Below, in pieces: positions 1 through 11,779 of a stretch of 64,000 bases of DNA (the first letter of the stretch is position 1; each line of letters opens with the position of its first letter). The notes under the pieces were generated by a model. That model was given only the letters and a program-made list of their open reading frames with translations. It made no database searches and was not told the origin of the DNA. The position numbers and the translations under genes are program-made. Source of the DNA: Lathyrus oleraceus (Eukaryota > Streptophyta > Magnoliopsida > Fabales > Fabaceae). The DNA is taken from NCBI RefSeq assembly GCF_024323335.1, contig NC_066582.1, positions 93,492,944 to 93,556,943 on the forward strand, written 5' to 3'.

Positions 1-536
1 AATCTTTCTTTTATATATTAAAGAAAACTTGAAAAAATTTAATTTCAAAATGATCATAATAGAATTTAAAACTATTGGCTGAAGTAAATAAGAGTAGAAA
101 CAATTTGGATAAAAGCTCAACTTTATATAATAGAATGGTAGTCTGTAAATGACAAGACTCTATAGATTTTACAAATTTGAAAAAGGTAATTTACATGGAA
201 AAGGGTTACATTGAATACAAATGATCCTTAATCCTTCTACCAACTCTTGATAACCACTGTGCTCTTGACCATCGGGAATGAACTGATGTCAACCCTTCGT
301 GCTCAAACAAGCCTTCAAAACACTAGAGATCAGCATAATGCAGTTACTTGCCATAATCCCTAATTTTTGAATAAGTTTCCCCAAGGTAGCGTACTCAACT
401 TATTGGGAAATTCTTTTTGTTTTATGTCTCTAATTTTTGCCTAGATCGCCCTTTCGGGTTTTAAATCCACCGAGACGCTCATTTTGGCCTAAGCTACCCC
501 TTCGGGCTTTCAACTTAGCGAGCTGTTCTTTTCTCT
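1..536 (-). other. 3' UTR of left-arm Ogre element (partial)
   Basis: This follows the integrase stop codon on the minus strand and has no coding potential. It is collinear with the plus-strand 3' UTR at about 53525-53990, including the stretch that reads as ATCCTTAATCCTTCTACC here, which shows that both arms derive from one element family. It is cut by the window edge, so the hairpin arrays expected further downstream are not visible. Confidence 0.75.
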
Positions 537-1661
537 TTAAGCGAAGTATTTCTTGACTGCATTTGCGTTCACAGGACGAATGAACTCTTAACCATCCATA
601 GTTGCAAGAATCAATGCACCACCTGAAAAGGCTCTCTTAACAACATATGGGCCTCCATAATTAGGAGTCCATTTTCCTCTGGAATCTGGCTTGAACGTCA
701 AAATCTTCCTGAACACTCGAGGTTTGACCTTCTTATTAAAAGCTTTCTTCATTCTCTACTGACACAACTGACCATGACAAATGGCAGTTAATCTCTTCTC
801 TTCAATCAAATTCAGCTGATGTAACCTAGTCTGACACCATTCAGCTTCAATCAACTTGGCTTCCATGAGCACACGCAATGAAGGAATCTCAACCTCTACG
901 AGGAGCACTGCTTCCATACCATACATAAGAGAGAAAGGGGTTACCCCTGTTGAAGTGAGGACGGATGTATGATACCCATGCAAAGCAAATGGGAGCATCT
1001 CATGCCAATCTTTATATGTGAGAACCATCTTTTGGATAATCTTCTTAATTTTCTTATTCGCAGCTTCAATAGCCCCATTCATCTTGGGTCTGTAGGGAGA
1101 AGAATTATGACGTGCAATCTTGAAATCTTTACAGAGAGCCTCCACCATATTCTTATTCAAGTTTGATCCATTGTCAGTAATGATCTTACTTGGCACACCA
1201 TAACGACATATAATCTGATTCTTGATAAACCTTACAACAACTTGCTTGGTTACGTTTGCATACGATGTCGCTTCAACCCTTTTTGTGAATTAGTCAATTG
1301 CCACCAAAATGAAACGATGTCCATTCGAAGCTTTGGGCACCATCATCCCAATCATATCAATTCCCCACATGGAGAAGGGCCATGGGGAAGAGATAACATT
1401 TAATAGTGTCGGAGGAACATGAATCTTATCGACATAAATTTGACACTTGTGGAACTTCTTCACAAATTTGCAACAGTCAGATTCCATTGTCAGGCAATAA
1501 TAACCTGCTCGCAACATCTTCTTCGCCATTGCATGTCCATTGGAATGAGTACCAAAGGAACCTTCATGCACTTCGGTCATCAACAAGTCTGCTTCGTGTC
1601 TATCCATGCATCTGAGCAAAACCATGTCAAAGTTTCTCTTGTATAGTATATCACCATTCAA
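537..1661 (-). pseudogene. Ogre integrase domain, left arm (broken)
   Basis: Integrase part of the Ty3/gypsy polyprotein, which would join cDNA ends to the host chromosome. It holds the N-terminal zinc-binding H-x3-H (HSNGH), but the first cysteine of the C-x2-C pair is Phe (KKFHKC). The catalytic core keeps Asp in GIDMIG, Asp in TDNGSNL and Glu in GAIEAANK, and the C-terminal GPYVV motif is present. In-frame stops occur after VAID, after GQLCQ and after ATMDG. About eight residues (EGDLVLKK in the relatives) are missing after KPRVFR, an in-frame 24-bp deletion. The frame is the same as upstream RT and RNase H, so substitutions rather than indels killed most of it. The final codons (KKYFA, stop at 537-539) match both other copies. 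Confidence 0.9.
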
Positions 1662-1679
1662 GTAGAAATTACTGGCTAA

Positions 1680-2297
1680 TCATCTCAAGGTCTTCTTGTC
1701 TTTCATAAATGCCCTAGGCGGGTAAGTCTGACTTTGGAGGAAACACTTGATGTCGTAATACCATGGCTTCTCGTCTTTGATCTCTTCAAGGGCAAACACA
1801 TGAGCTGGCCTATCAAGACGCATCACAGATAAATTAGGAACTTCATTCCAATACTTCACCATAATCATTGATGCCAACGTTGCAAGAGCATCTGCCATCC
1901 GGTTCTCATCTCGAGGGATATAATGAAATTCAACCTTTGTAAAGAAAGTTGAAATCCTCCCCGCATAATCTCTATATGGTACTAAACCGGGTTGATTTGT
2001 CTCCCATTCTCCTTTGATCTGATTCACAACCAAAGCCGAATCACCAAAGACATCCAAATACTTGATTCTGAGATTCATGGCCTCTTCAAGCCCCATAATG
2101 CAAGTTTCATATTCTGCCATGTTGTTTGTACATTTGAAAGTCAATATAGCTGTAAATGGTAGATGCGTGCCTTGAGGAGTAATAATCACTGCCCCAATGC
2201 CATTACCGTATTGATTAACAGCTCCATCAAATACCATGCCCCAACGGGAACCAGGTTCTGGCCCTTCTTCAAGCAATGGTTCATCACAATCTTTCAT
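1680..2297 (-). pseudogene. Second (Tat/Ogre-type) RNase H domain, left arm
   Basis: This domain lies between the classical RNase H and integrase, which is characteristic of the Tat/Ogre lineage. The acidic residues expected of RNase H are visible in order: Asp in VFDGAVNQ, Glu in NMAEYE, Asp in VFGDSAL, and Asp in RDENRMADAL. It is one open stretch, bounded by an in-frame stop just before MKDCDEP (around 2298) and one after KKTLR (around 1680). Role from family knowledge: removal of RNA from the RNA-DNA hybrid during reverse transcription. It is the best preserved of the three copies in the window. Confidence 0.85.
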
Positions 2298-3978
2298 TTT
2301 TTAGTACAAAATCTCTTCATCAGTAAAATCATACTACACTGACTGATAATCTTCAATTGGTTGGTGAGCCAAATGGTCACACAAGATACTACCTTTGATT
2401 GCTTTCTGAGATCGGTATTCGATATCATACTCTGATAACAACATCTGCCAACGGGCAATTCTCCTAGTTAAAGCAGGCTTTTCAAATATATACTTGATTG
2501 GATCCATTTTAGATATCAACCAAGTGGTATGATTCAACATATACTGAGGCAGACGCTTAGCAGCCCAAGCCAATGCGCAACAAGTTTTTTCAAGCATGGA
2601 ATACCAAGTCTCACAGTCGCTGAACTTCTTACTGAGGTAGTAAATTGCAAATTCTTTCTTCCCCGTCTCATCTTGCTGACCAAGGACACAACCCATACTA
2701 TCTTCTAGCACAGTCAAATACATGATCAACGATCTTCCTTGAACAGGTGAAGACAAAATAAGAGGTTCAAGCAAATATTCTTTGATACTGTCAAAAGCTT
2801 TCTAGCAGTCTTCGCTCCAATCACAAGACTGATCTTTCCGAAGAACCTTGAATATAGGCGAACATGTGGCAGTCATGTGGGAAATGAATATGAAAATATA
2901 ATTCAAGCAGCCGAGAAAACCTCTGAATTGCTTCTCAGTTTTGGGCACAGGCATCTCTTGTATTGCTTTGACCTTGGCAAGATCAACTTCAATACCCTTC
3001 TTGCTGACAATGAAGCCCAACAACTTACTAGAACAAATACCAAAAGTACACTTATTGGGATTCAAACGGAGTTTATACTTCCTCAAACGCTAGAATAACT
3101 TCAACAAATGCTCCACATGTTCCTCTTCATCAATTGATTTAGCAATCATTTCATCAACGTAAACTTCAATCTCTTTATGCATCATATCATGAAAAAGAGT
3201 AGTCATTATTGTATGGTAAGTCGCACCAACATTCTTTAAACCGAAAGGCATCACTCTATAATAGAATGTTCCCCAGGGTGTAATGAATGTAGTCTTTTCC
3301 ATATATTCAGGTGCCATTTTGATCTAATTATAACTGGAGAATCCATCCATAAACAAAAAGAGTTTGAATTTAGCAGTATTGTCTACCAACATATCAATGT
3401 GCGGCAGAGGGAAATCATCTTATAGAATGGCTTTATTCAAATCTCTATAATCGACACACATGCGGATTTTTCCATCCTTCTTCGACACAGGCACAATATT
3501 GGCCACCCATTGCGGATACTCAGCGGTCACAAGGAAACCGACATTAATCTGCTTCTGCACTTCTTCTTTGATCTTCACATCCATATCGGGATGGGTCCTT
3601 CTCAATTTCTGTTCGACTGGCGGGAATTTTGGCTTCAACGGCAATCTATGCTCCACAATCTTAGAATCCAACCCAGGCATGTCTTGATAGGACCAAGCAA
3701 ACACATATAAATATTCTCGACGAAGATCAATCAACCCCTTCTTAGCATCTAAACACAGTCGAGACCCAATCTTGACTTCCTTCACATCTTCCTCGGAACC
3801 CAAGTTGACTAGCTCAATCTGCTCTTCAAACGGCTGAATAATCTATTCATCTTGCTCAAGAAGACGAGATAATTCATCACTCACTTCTACATCACTTTCC
3901 TCTTCGGCCTTAAACACAGGGAATTCAAAATTTGGAGAAGGAGAAGAATCATTGTATTCAATGGGGTTAGAAACCAAC
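2298..3978 (-). pseudogene. Ogre reverse transcriptase and RNase H, left arm (broken)
   Basis: Start of pol exon 2 directly after the intron. It contains the RT signature blocks RMCVDYRDLN, GLKNVGATY and a catalytic box changed from YVDD to YVDE, then the classical RNase H region beginning LTVLEDSMGCVLGQ. In-frame stops occur after NKAI(L), before IKMAPEY, after HLLKLF, before KAFDSIKEY and near the end. No frameshift is seen from 3978 to 537, so this is a single long frame interrupted by nonsense changes. Several stops replace Gln or Arg codons, as expected from C-to-T change. It cannot be active. Confidence 0.9.
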
Positions 3979-4229
3979 CTGCATAATGATTTGATATTTT
4001 GATTTTAGAGAAGTGAATTTATGACCAAATATTATCCAGATGGACAATTATATTGTTTATTTAATTTTTTTGTGATTACCATTTTCAAAATAAAGCAAAA
4101 AGTAAAAATAAACATCAAATATATGGATGAATAGAATTAATTTTATTGATGATCAATTTAAAATTCCCAAACAATGTTCACTTCTCCCTTAGGCACACGA
4201 GAAGGATTTTAAAATATAAAATCAATTAC
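3979..4229 (-). other. Ogre pro-RT intron, left arm
   Basis: On the minus strand the exon ends CGATCTAA, the intron begins GTAATT and ends TTATGCAG, and exon 2 starts with a G that completes a Lys codon. Splicing would fuse the protease end (HRSK) to LVSNPIE in frame; without splicing, a TAA follows at once. It is 251 bp and AT-rich. An intron at this position is a known trait of Ogre elements and is found at the homologous place in all three copies here. Confidence 0.85.
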
Positions 4230-6020
4230 TTAGATCGATGCAAAATAACAGGAATATCAACGGCAGTCCAATTGTTGCATGTCTTTCCATGAGTTACAAA
4301 GTTGGTGCAATCTTCCTCTTCATTATCATCTAGCACAATAGCTAAGTGTTGTTCATTTCCATGAATGAACCCTCCGCTACGGAAGCTAAGTTGCATATCT
4401 TCAAATTTAACAGTTGATGAGCCCTTCTGGAACCCCAACTCGGTTCTGCCTTTGTTGTCGGAGACTTATACCATGCGCCCCCAGTGATCAACACATCTTC
4501 TTCCACAATCTCCTGAGCATCTTTCAACGAGGACATAGGTTCCCCAACTCTCTTCTCAGCAGCAATAGACAAGGCTTGGAATGGAGTTCCAACCTCATCC
4601 TCAACTTCAACATATGAGAAAGATGACAGATGACTAACCAACAACGCCTTCTCTCCTTCAACAATCACAAGCTTGCCATTCTTGACAAATTTCAATTTCT
4701 GATGCAGAGTGGAGGTAACAGATCCTTCCTCATGGATCCATGGCCTTCCCAATAAATAGATGTAGGCCAGGTGGATGTCTATTACATGAAAAGTAATCTA
4801 AAAATCACTCAGACCTATCTTTATTGGAAGGTCCACTTCACCAATAACTGTCTTGCGTGAACCATCAAAAGCTTTGACGATTATACCACTATACCTTATG
4901 GGCACTCCTTGGTAAGATAGCTTCAACAAAGTTGACTTTGAAAGCACATTGAGTGACGAACCGGTGTCAACAATCACATTTGACAAAGCATCTTCCTTAC
5001 AGTTCATTGAAATGTGCAAAGCCAGGTTAGGATTTCTTCCCTCCTCAGGGAGTTCTTCATCGCAAAAGCTCAAATTATTGCATGAAGTGATATTAGCCAC
5101 GATGTGATCAAACTGATCCAGAGTAACATCATGCTCTACATATGCCTGTCCAAGAACTATCTATAGTGTTTTTCTGTGTGCTTCGAAATTCAAAAGCAGA
5201 GACAACACGGAGATCTTTGAGGGAGTCTGGAGTAGTTGCTCAACCATATTAAACTCTCTTCTCTTTATTTATTGGATTACCTCATCATCATTGGCTTTCA
5301 AGTTACTGGATTCACCAAACTTATCCTTTGAACAACCAATCGATCTACATTAGGCACCTCCACCTTCTTACCAATAATCATTTCCTCTTTACTTTCTAGG
5401 GACACAGGCCGAAACACTCGACCACTACGGGTCACCTTCGTAACATCGGCAATGCTCACTACTGAACTAGTCATAGGTAACGGGACCTCCTGACCATTCT
5501 TTATCATTGCAGCATTATACTGGTACTGTATAGCCTTATCAGATGAATACGAGACTGGGCCCGCTAACCGTATTACCAACGACGACACTGATCTTTAACT
5601 GTCATTATTATTGTTGCTACTACCATGTTGAATTACCAACCGCTCTTGTTGCTTGAAAACTGGCACTATGACATTGACGTCGTCATCTAAATGACGAGAT
5701 TGAACAATTTGAATCATGCCTTCATCCATCAGACGTTGGATGTCCCTTTTTATCACATCACACCATTTTGGGTTCACACTACAAACAACATAACCATCAT
5801 GGTCACGTTCATAGTCACTCACCATATAAATATCCTTATGCATCTGCACCAAAGATCTTCGGATAAACCGGGCGTCAAAAACTTTGAATTCTCTAGGACA
5901 ACCGTCGACCATATTCACTGAAGAGTTCCCATGAGCGGGCAAAGGGTTCGCTTTCACATTTGGTGCGCGGTCCTCAAAGGACACCATACCACTCTTCATA
6001 AGCTTTTGAACCTCATACTT
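4230..6020 (-). pseudogene. Ogre protease region, left arm (frameshifted)
   Basis: C-terminal part of gag-pro exon 1. The aspartic protease active site is intact (VDTGSSLNVLS, about 4940-4990), followed by GRPWIHE. The reading frame changes near 5100-5290 and again near 4440. The long linker between Gag and protease (VRPVSLES-like and SDYERDHDG segments) is conserved among the three copies but has no family I can name. The domain ends at the intron donor. Of the three proteases in the window only this one keeps the D-T-G triad. Confidence 0.8.
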
Positions 6021-7570
6021 CAATGGATAGCAGTTTTCAATATCATGTTTGGGTGCTGCTTGATGAAAAGCACAACGGAGCTCAGGTTTATACCACTAGG
6101 GAAGTGGTTTTGGGATCTGCGGTGGGTTCCTTGATTGAATTAAGTTCTTGAGAACTAATGAGGGATACAACTCTGCATATGACATAGGAATCGGGTCATA
6201 AGAGACCTTTTTCCTCTCAAAGTTCTATTGATGATGATTGTTGTTGTTGTAGGTGTTCGTTCTTTGTTGCGGTTGTTGTTGACGTTGATGTTGTTGTTGT
6301 TGAACTGGTGTTGCTTGTTGATTAGAAAATACCGGAATTACGGATGACACTTGATGATGATGATGTTGATGGGGTGGTGGATTTCTTCGGATCTGAGGCC
6401 TCCTCTGCCTCCCACCGATTACTGCGTTGGTTTCACTATCCTTCCTCTTACCAAATTTGCTACCATATCTCTTGCTCGTTGACGCCTCATCTTTTGACAA
6501 CCGTCCCTCACAGACTCCTTCCTCAAGTATCATCCCCATATTTACCATTTCGGTAAAATCACTGGGGGCACTAGCGGTCTTACGTTCATAATAAAAGAAC
6601 TCAGGATTTTCAAGAAGATTTTTGTCATCTCTTTCTCCTCCAAAGGAGGAGTGATCTGGGAAGCCAACTTCCTCCATCTTTGCGCGTAGTATTTAAATGT
6701 CTCTTTGTCCTTATGAGACATAAACCTCAATTGGTCTCTATCCGGCGCCATGTCCATATTAGACTTGTACTACTTCACAAAAGCCTCTCCCAAGTCATTG
6801 AAAGTGCGAATGCTTGCACTATCTAACCCCATGTACCAATGGAGTGCAGCACCAGTTAAACTATCTTGGAAGTAGTGAATAAGCAATTGATCATTATCTG
6901 TCTTAGTAGACATCTTGCGGGCATACATCACAAGATGACTGAGCGGACAAGAGTTCCCCTTATACTTTTCAAAGCCAGGCACTTTGAATTTCATCGGGAT
7001 CTTGACATTGGGTACCAAACAGAATTCGGAAGCAATCTTCCCAAACAAATCGTTTCCTCTCAGCATCTTCAATTCCTTGTGCAACTCAAGAAATTGATCC
7101 TTCATCTCGTCCATCTTCTCATAAACATCCAGACCCTCAGACGACTCAGAATGATAGATGGTGTCCTCTACGCGAGGCATGGTGTGCACAACGGGAGGTG
7201 GCACGGACATGACCGGGCTAGGTACCGGCATGGAATTAAGTGCAGGCGTAAAGCTTTCGGGAACAAAGTTGGGCGGCATTCCCCACGGGAATCCGGAAGG
7301 CATATTCGGCGCGAAGTGAGCGGTAGCAGCAATTATGGTAGAGGTAGCCACCTCTGGAGTAACACTCCTCGCGGGAGGAGTTGAAGGTGTTGGAGAAGCT
7401 TGATCCTGAACATATAAGACTGACCCCATTATGGCAGTCAGGCGGGCGATCTCGTCCTTCAGCTCTCAGTTCTCTTGATCCAAATGTTCCATGATTTTCT
7501 GATGATTGGCTCGAGTATTGTACCGGTGAGTCAACTTGGTTAAAGCACATAATAAACACCAATCAGACAT
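6021..7570 (-). pseudogene. Ogre gag, left arm (broken)
   Basis: Capsid/nucleocapsid gene. I place the start at ATG 7570 because all copies share an upstream methionine followed about ten residues later by KLTHRYNTR and then the coiled-coil HLxQEN. The central capsid segment (DFEKYKGNTCPLSHL-like, WYMGLDSASIRTFNDLGEAFVK) is clear. In-frame stops occur at 7466-7468 and after EAFVK (about 6767), and there is a frameshift near 6598. The tail is Q/N/H-rich, then a zinc-knuckle-like C-x2-H-x5-H-x4-C (CAFH...H...ENC) near 6020-6060. ORF1 lies upstream, with about 230 bp between. Confidence 0.85.
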
Positions 7571-7801
7571 CTGGCGAAAACCTGCTTATGCAAATGATGC
7601 ATGAAATGCAATGCTTGATCGTTTATATTTTTCAAGGAACTTAATATATCATTTGCAAATATATATAATATGTAAATGGCAATTGAAACAATTTGACATG
7701 ACCAAAAATCTCTTTTTATTTATATAACTTGGAAGGATTACACTGAGTACGATTTCAGAAACCAAAATAAAAAGATACAAGAGTAAAGGAGACTAGTCAT
7801 C
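7571..7801 (-). other. ORF1-gag spacer, left arm
   Basis: AT-rich spacer between the ORF1 stop and the gag start. It aligns with 9130-9352 of the right arm. I see no coding potential or promoter element. Confidence 0.6.
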
Positions 7802-8461
7802 CTAAGGATCCCTAACAACAATGCCAGAGGATCTGGCTATAGGCGCGTACTTCCTTCGAATGCGACGGATCTCAGTCTCAAAAGAAGCCTTCATCTGAGT
7901 CTTCTCGAGGACAAGCTGGTCAACAATCTTCTTCCAAGCAACGGAAGGCTGAGACATGCTAGAAGATGAAACCTCTGGCTCTCTCTGTCTCTTTTTCACT
8001 CGGTCTTCAAGTAGCTCAATGAGCGCATCCTTGTCCTTAGACTCCAATTGCAACTCTTCATGCTTCTTGCTCAAAGCACGGAAGCGCTCTTCCCACATAT
8101 CCTTCTCTTGCTTCATCTTGGCGAGCGCGTCTTCCAACTCCTCTACATCTTGGTTAGGGAGAGTTAATGGCTCAACCACAACCATAGACATAGGTCTTTC
8201 ACTGGGATAAGGCATCTTCAACTCCCTAGCTCTTTTCTTCATCCAAAGAGTGTAACCTTCCAAAGATACACAATTGCGGGGACCAAGCTCGGATCTTCCT
8301 TTCCTATGCACAATATGCCAAGCGTGCACAATCTTCTGCTTCAAATGTTGGGAATCTTTACCCTCTTGATAGAAAAGACCTTCTAACAAAGTGTTATTAG
8401 GTTTGTCTCTCAAGGGGAACCCAAGTTGACGACGAGCCAAAGCAGGGTTGTAGTTAATTCC
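7802..8461 (-). pseudogene. Ogre ORF1, C-terminal part, left arm (truncated at palindrome)
   Basis: The extra ORF that Ogre elements carry upstream of gag; its function is unknown. This copy has an open frame of about 220 codons ending in RDP-stop at 7802-7804. It includes NPALARRQLGFPL, a central KGRSELGP segment and a long coiled coil (from about EELEDALAKMK to ELLEDRVKKR). The first half of ORF1 is absent: the frame simply begins at the inverted-repeat junction, at the codons for G-I-N-Y-N. The right arm breaks at exactly the same codon. Confidence 0.8.
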
Positions 8462-8492
8462 TTCTCAAGGGGATTAACTACAACCCTGCTTT
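8440..8492. repeat. Head-to-head inverted-repeat junction of two Ogre internal regions
   Basis: Reading left to right, minus-strand ORF1 ends ...GGTTGTAGTTAATTCC (8461), then a spacer of about 8 bp (TTCTCAAG), then GGGATTAACTACAACC on the plus strand. Over the innermost 38 bp the arms are reverse complements with about one difference. Beyond that the arms remain homologous through ORF1, gag, protease, RT, integrase and 3' UTR but differ clearly at protein level. No LTR, PBS or target duplication lies at the junction. Confidence 0.9.
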
Positions 8493-9129
8493 GACTCGTC
8501 GTCAACTTGGATTCCCCTTGAGAGACAAACCTAATAACACTTTGTTAGAAGGTCTTTACTATCAAGAGGGTAAAAATACTTAACATTTGAAGCAGAATAT
8601 TGTGCATGCTTCGCATAATGTGCATAGCAAAGGAAGATCCGAGCTTGGTCCGTGCAATTGTGTAGCTTTGGAAGCTTACACTCTTTGGGTGAAGAAGAGA
8701 GCTTTGGAGTTAAAGATGCCTTATCCTTGTGAAAGACCTATGTCCATGGTTGTGGTTGAGCCATTAACTCTCCCTAACCAAGATGTAGAGGAGTTGGAAG
8801 ACGCGCTCGCCAAGATGAAGTAAGAGAAAGATATGTGGGAAGAGTGTTTTCATGCTTTGACCAAGAAGCATGAAGAATTTCAGTTGGAGTCTAAGTACAG
8901 AGATGCACTTATCGAGCTACTAGAAGACCGAGTGATAAAGAGACAGAGAGAGCCGGGATTTTCATCTTCTAGCATACCTCAGGCTTCTATTGCTTGGAAG
9001 AAGATTGTTGATCAGCTTGTCCTCGAGAAGACTCAAATGAAGGCTTCTTTTGAGACCGAGATTCGACGTATTCGGAGGAAGTACGCGCCTTCAGCTAGGT
9101 CTTCTGACATTGTTGTTAGGGATCCTTAG
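8470..9129 (+). pseudogene. Ogre ORF1, C-terminal part, right arm
   Basis: Mirror counterpart of the left-arm fragment, starting at the same G-I-N-Y-N codons. The frame stays the same to RDP-stop at 9127-9129 but is cut by TAA at about 8580 and TAA at 8821-8823 (Gln expected from the other copy). The coiled coil and the EIRRIRRKYAP end are preserved. Function unknown. Confidence 0.8.
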
Positions 9130-9352
9130 GATGACTAGACTCCTTTTCTCTTGTATTTTTCATTTGGTTTCTGAAATTGTATTCAGTGTAATCCTTTCAA
9201 TTATATAAATGAAAAGAGATTTTTGGTCATATAAAAATTATTGCAATTGTTGATATATATTTGCAAATGATATAGTAAGTTCCTTGAAAATAAAAATAAA
9301 TAAACAAGCATTGCATTGCATCATTCGCATAAGAAGGTTTCTCTTTCACCAT
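9130..9352 (+). other. ORF1-gag spacer, right arm
   Basis: Non-coding, AT-rich, and the counterpart of 7571-7801. I see nothing else in it. Confidence 0.6.
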
Positions 9353-10250
9353 ATGTATCATTGGTGTTCCTTTTGTGCTTCAGCCAAGTTGACTCATCGG
9401 TATAATACTCGCACCAATCATATCAGAATCATGGAACATTTGGAGCAAGAGAACAGAGAACTGAAGGACGAGATCGCCCGACTGACTACCATGATGGTCT
9501 CGGTACTAGCTGCTCTGAGCCAGTCTTCTGTAACACCCGCAACTCCTCTTCAGAGGACAGTTATTTCAGAGGTGGCTACCTCTACCATGCCTACTGTTGC
9601 CACTCACCTCACACCTGCTATGTCTGCCGGATTCCCATAGGGAATGCCGCCGAACTTTATGCCCGAAGGCTTTGCGCCTACTTTTGCTTCCATGTCGGCA
9701 TCTAGCCCCGTCATGTTTATCCTTACCTCGTGTAGCGGACACCATTTATCCGAGCCGTCTGAGGGTCCAAATGTTTACAAGAAAATGGATGAAATGAAGG
9801 ATCAGTTTCTTGAGCTGCGTAAGGAACTGAAGACATAAGGCGTAAGGATTTGTTTGGGAAAAGTGTTGTTGAGTTGTGTTTAGTGCCAAATGTAAAGATC
9901 CTAGTGAAGTTCAAAGTGCCTGACTTTGAAAAGTATAAAGGGAACACATGTCCACTCAGTCATCTAGCGATGTATGCTCGCAAGATGTCTACCCAAACTG
10001 ACAATGATCAACTCTTGATTCATTGCTTCCAAGACAGTTTGACTAGTGCTGCACTTAGATGGTATATGGGGTTGGACAGTGCAAGCATTCGCACTTTCAA
10101 CGACTTGGGAGAGGCTTTTGTTAAGCAGTATAAGTACAACGTGGATATCGCGCCTGATAGAGACCAGTTGAGGTCAATGTCTCATAAGGATAAGGAGACA
10201 TTTAAAGAGTACGCGCAAAGATGGAGAGAATTGGCTGCTCATATCACTCA
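9353..10250 (+). pseudogene. Ogre gag 5' part, right arm (split by solo LTR A)
   Basis: Starts at ATG 9353, the same conserved upstream start as in the other copies (M-Y-H-W-C ... KLTHRYNTR). It has the N-terminal coiled coil, a proline-rich stretch, then the capsid core (KYKGNTCPLSHLAMY, RWYMGLDSASIRTFNDLGEAF). Defects: TAG at 9638-9640 replacing Trp, a small deletion and frame change near 9730, and a stop near 9837. The frame is cut at 10250 by LTR A and resumes at 19512. Confidence 0.85.
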
Positions 10251-11771
10251 TGTAATACCCTAATTTTGACCTTAAGATCCCTCATGGCATCATATCATGG
10301 TCCATTACATTGCCGCAAGGATCATAACATGTTTGGCTCCTTACCTCTAGGGTTGGGACTTGTGTGAGTTGGTTTGAGACCACCAAGAAAGCTTGAATTT
10401 TATACTATTTCCTTTCTTATTTTGTTTACTAACCAAAAGCACAAAAATATGTCACTAACATCTTTTGTTTTGTAGCTTAAGTGATCACATGTGCCCTTGC
10501 TCCTAGGAGGCTCCTATGCTCATTAAAGTGGCTAGATGAAGATGAAAACAAGCATGACAATGGTCCACAAAGCTCTCAATTACTATATATGTCTCCCAAG
10601 TATCTCAATTTGCCAATTTGATTAAGATAAACCAAAGGGCTTGAGGATTGTTTCCCAAGGAAACCCTAATTCAATTGTGCATCGACTGTGCCTTGCTCAT
10701 GAAGAAACCTCAACCTATGATCAAATTCAATCTAGGGAAGTTCTTTCATTCATTATTTTATGCATATATGAGCTTATGTAAGTGTCCTCAATTATTCATT
10801 CATCAAGATTTGAAGTTTGGACTTGAGAAGTTAACCAGTCAAGTCATCTGACTATTTTGAGATCCACTGAGACCTAACTTTTGATGTGTTTTCCAAATGA
10901 AGATGACCTCAAGAGAAAACATGTTCTTAAGAACCATATGAAAAACTTTCATGTTCATAAAAAGTCCATTTGAAACATGGAAGGTCATCATTCATTTAAA
11001 AACATTATAGGTCATTTTGATTGAAACCCTGATTTTGGGTCAACTTCCCTAGGACCTAACTCCTTCATTTTTTATGATTTTGAGGTGAGACCAATTTCAT
11101 TGGAAATATTAAGATGTCTAATTCAATTTTTATGTTGTACAAAGTTGCATAATCCTAAACGAAACACATGTGATAATACAAAACATTATAGGTCACTTTG
11201 GACAAAAACCATTAAATCTTGAAAAAGTCCAACTTCAAGTGCCCATAACTTTCTCATCAAAAATCCAAATGATGAAAAATGTAAGTCCAAATTGATCCTA
11301 TTGAAAATATATACAACTTTTATGTTGGAGGTGTTTCCATTTTAGGCTTGCATCATTGAAACAGAAGGGCTTGAAGTTGGTCCTTTTTGGCAAATTTTTC
11401 AAATACATGTTTTGTACCTCAAACTTCAAGGCCAGTTTTCACAAATTTCTAAACTCCAAATGGATTTTTTTCCCAACATAGTTTTTGTTCCTTATTTCAA
11501 TACCTTTCCAACCATTACTCACATGCCTGTGTTTGGATTTTTTATGTGTGACTTTCGAAGAGTGGAACATTTATGCCCAATCATGCATTTCACATTGAAT
11601 TTTCATGCACAAGCTATTATAGTCCCAATTGCACGTCCAAACTTTCTTCGAATGAGCTCATCATTAGTTTCCATCCAAGTTTGGGCCTCATATGCGCCTG
11701 TACAGGCCCATACATGGAGGACCCAATGATCATGCACACGAGTTCTTGCCTTGCTTTGCTTGCACTTCAGC

Positions 11772-11779
11772 TATAAATA
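11772..11779 (+). promoter_or_regulatory. TATA box of LTR A
   Basis: TATAAATA about 1.52 kb into the LTR, at the same relative place as in element C and the outer 3' LTR. Transcription would start some 25-35 bp downstream, leaving more than 3 kb of R-U5. Confidence 0.6.
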
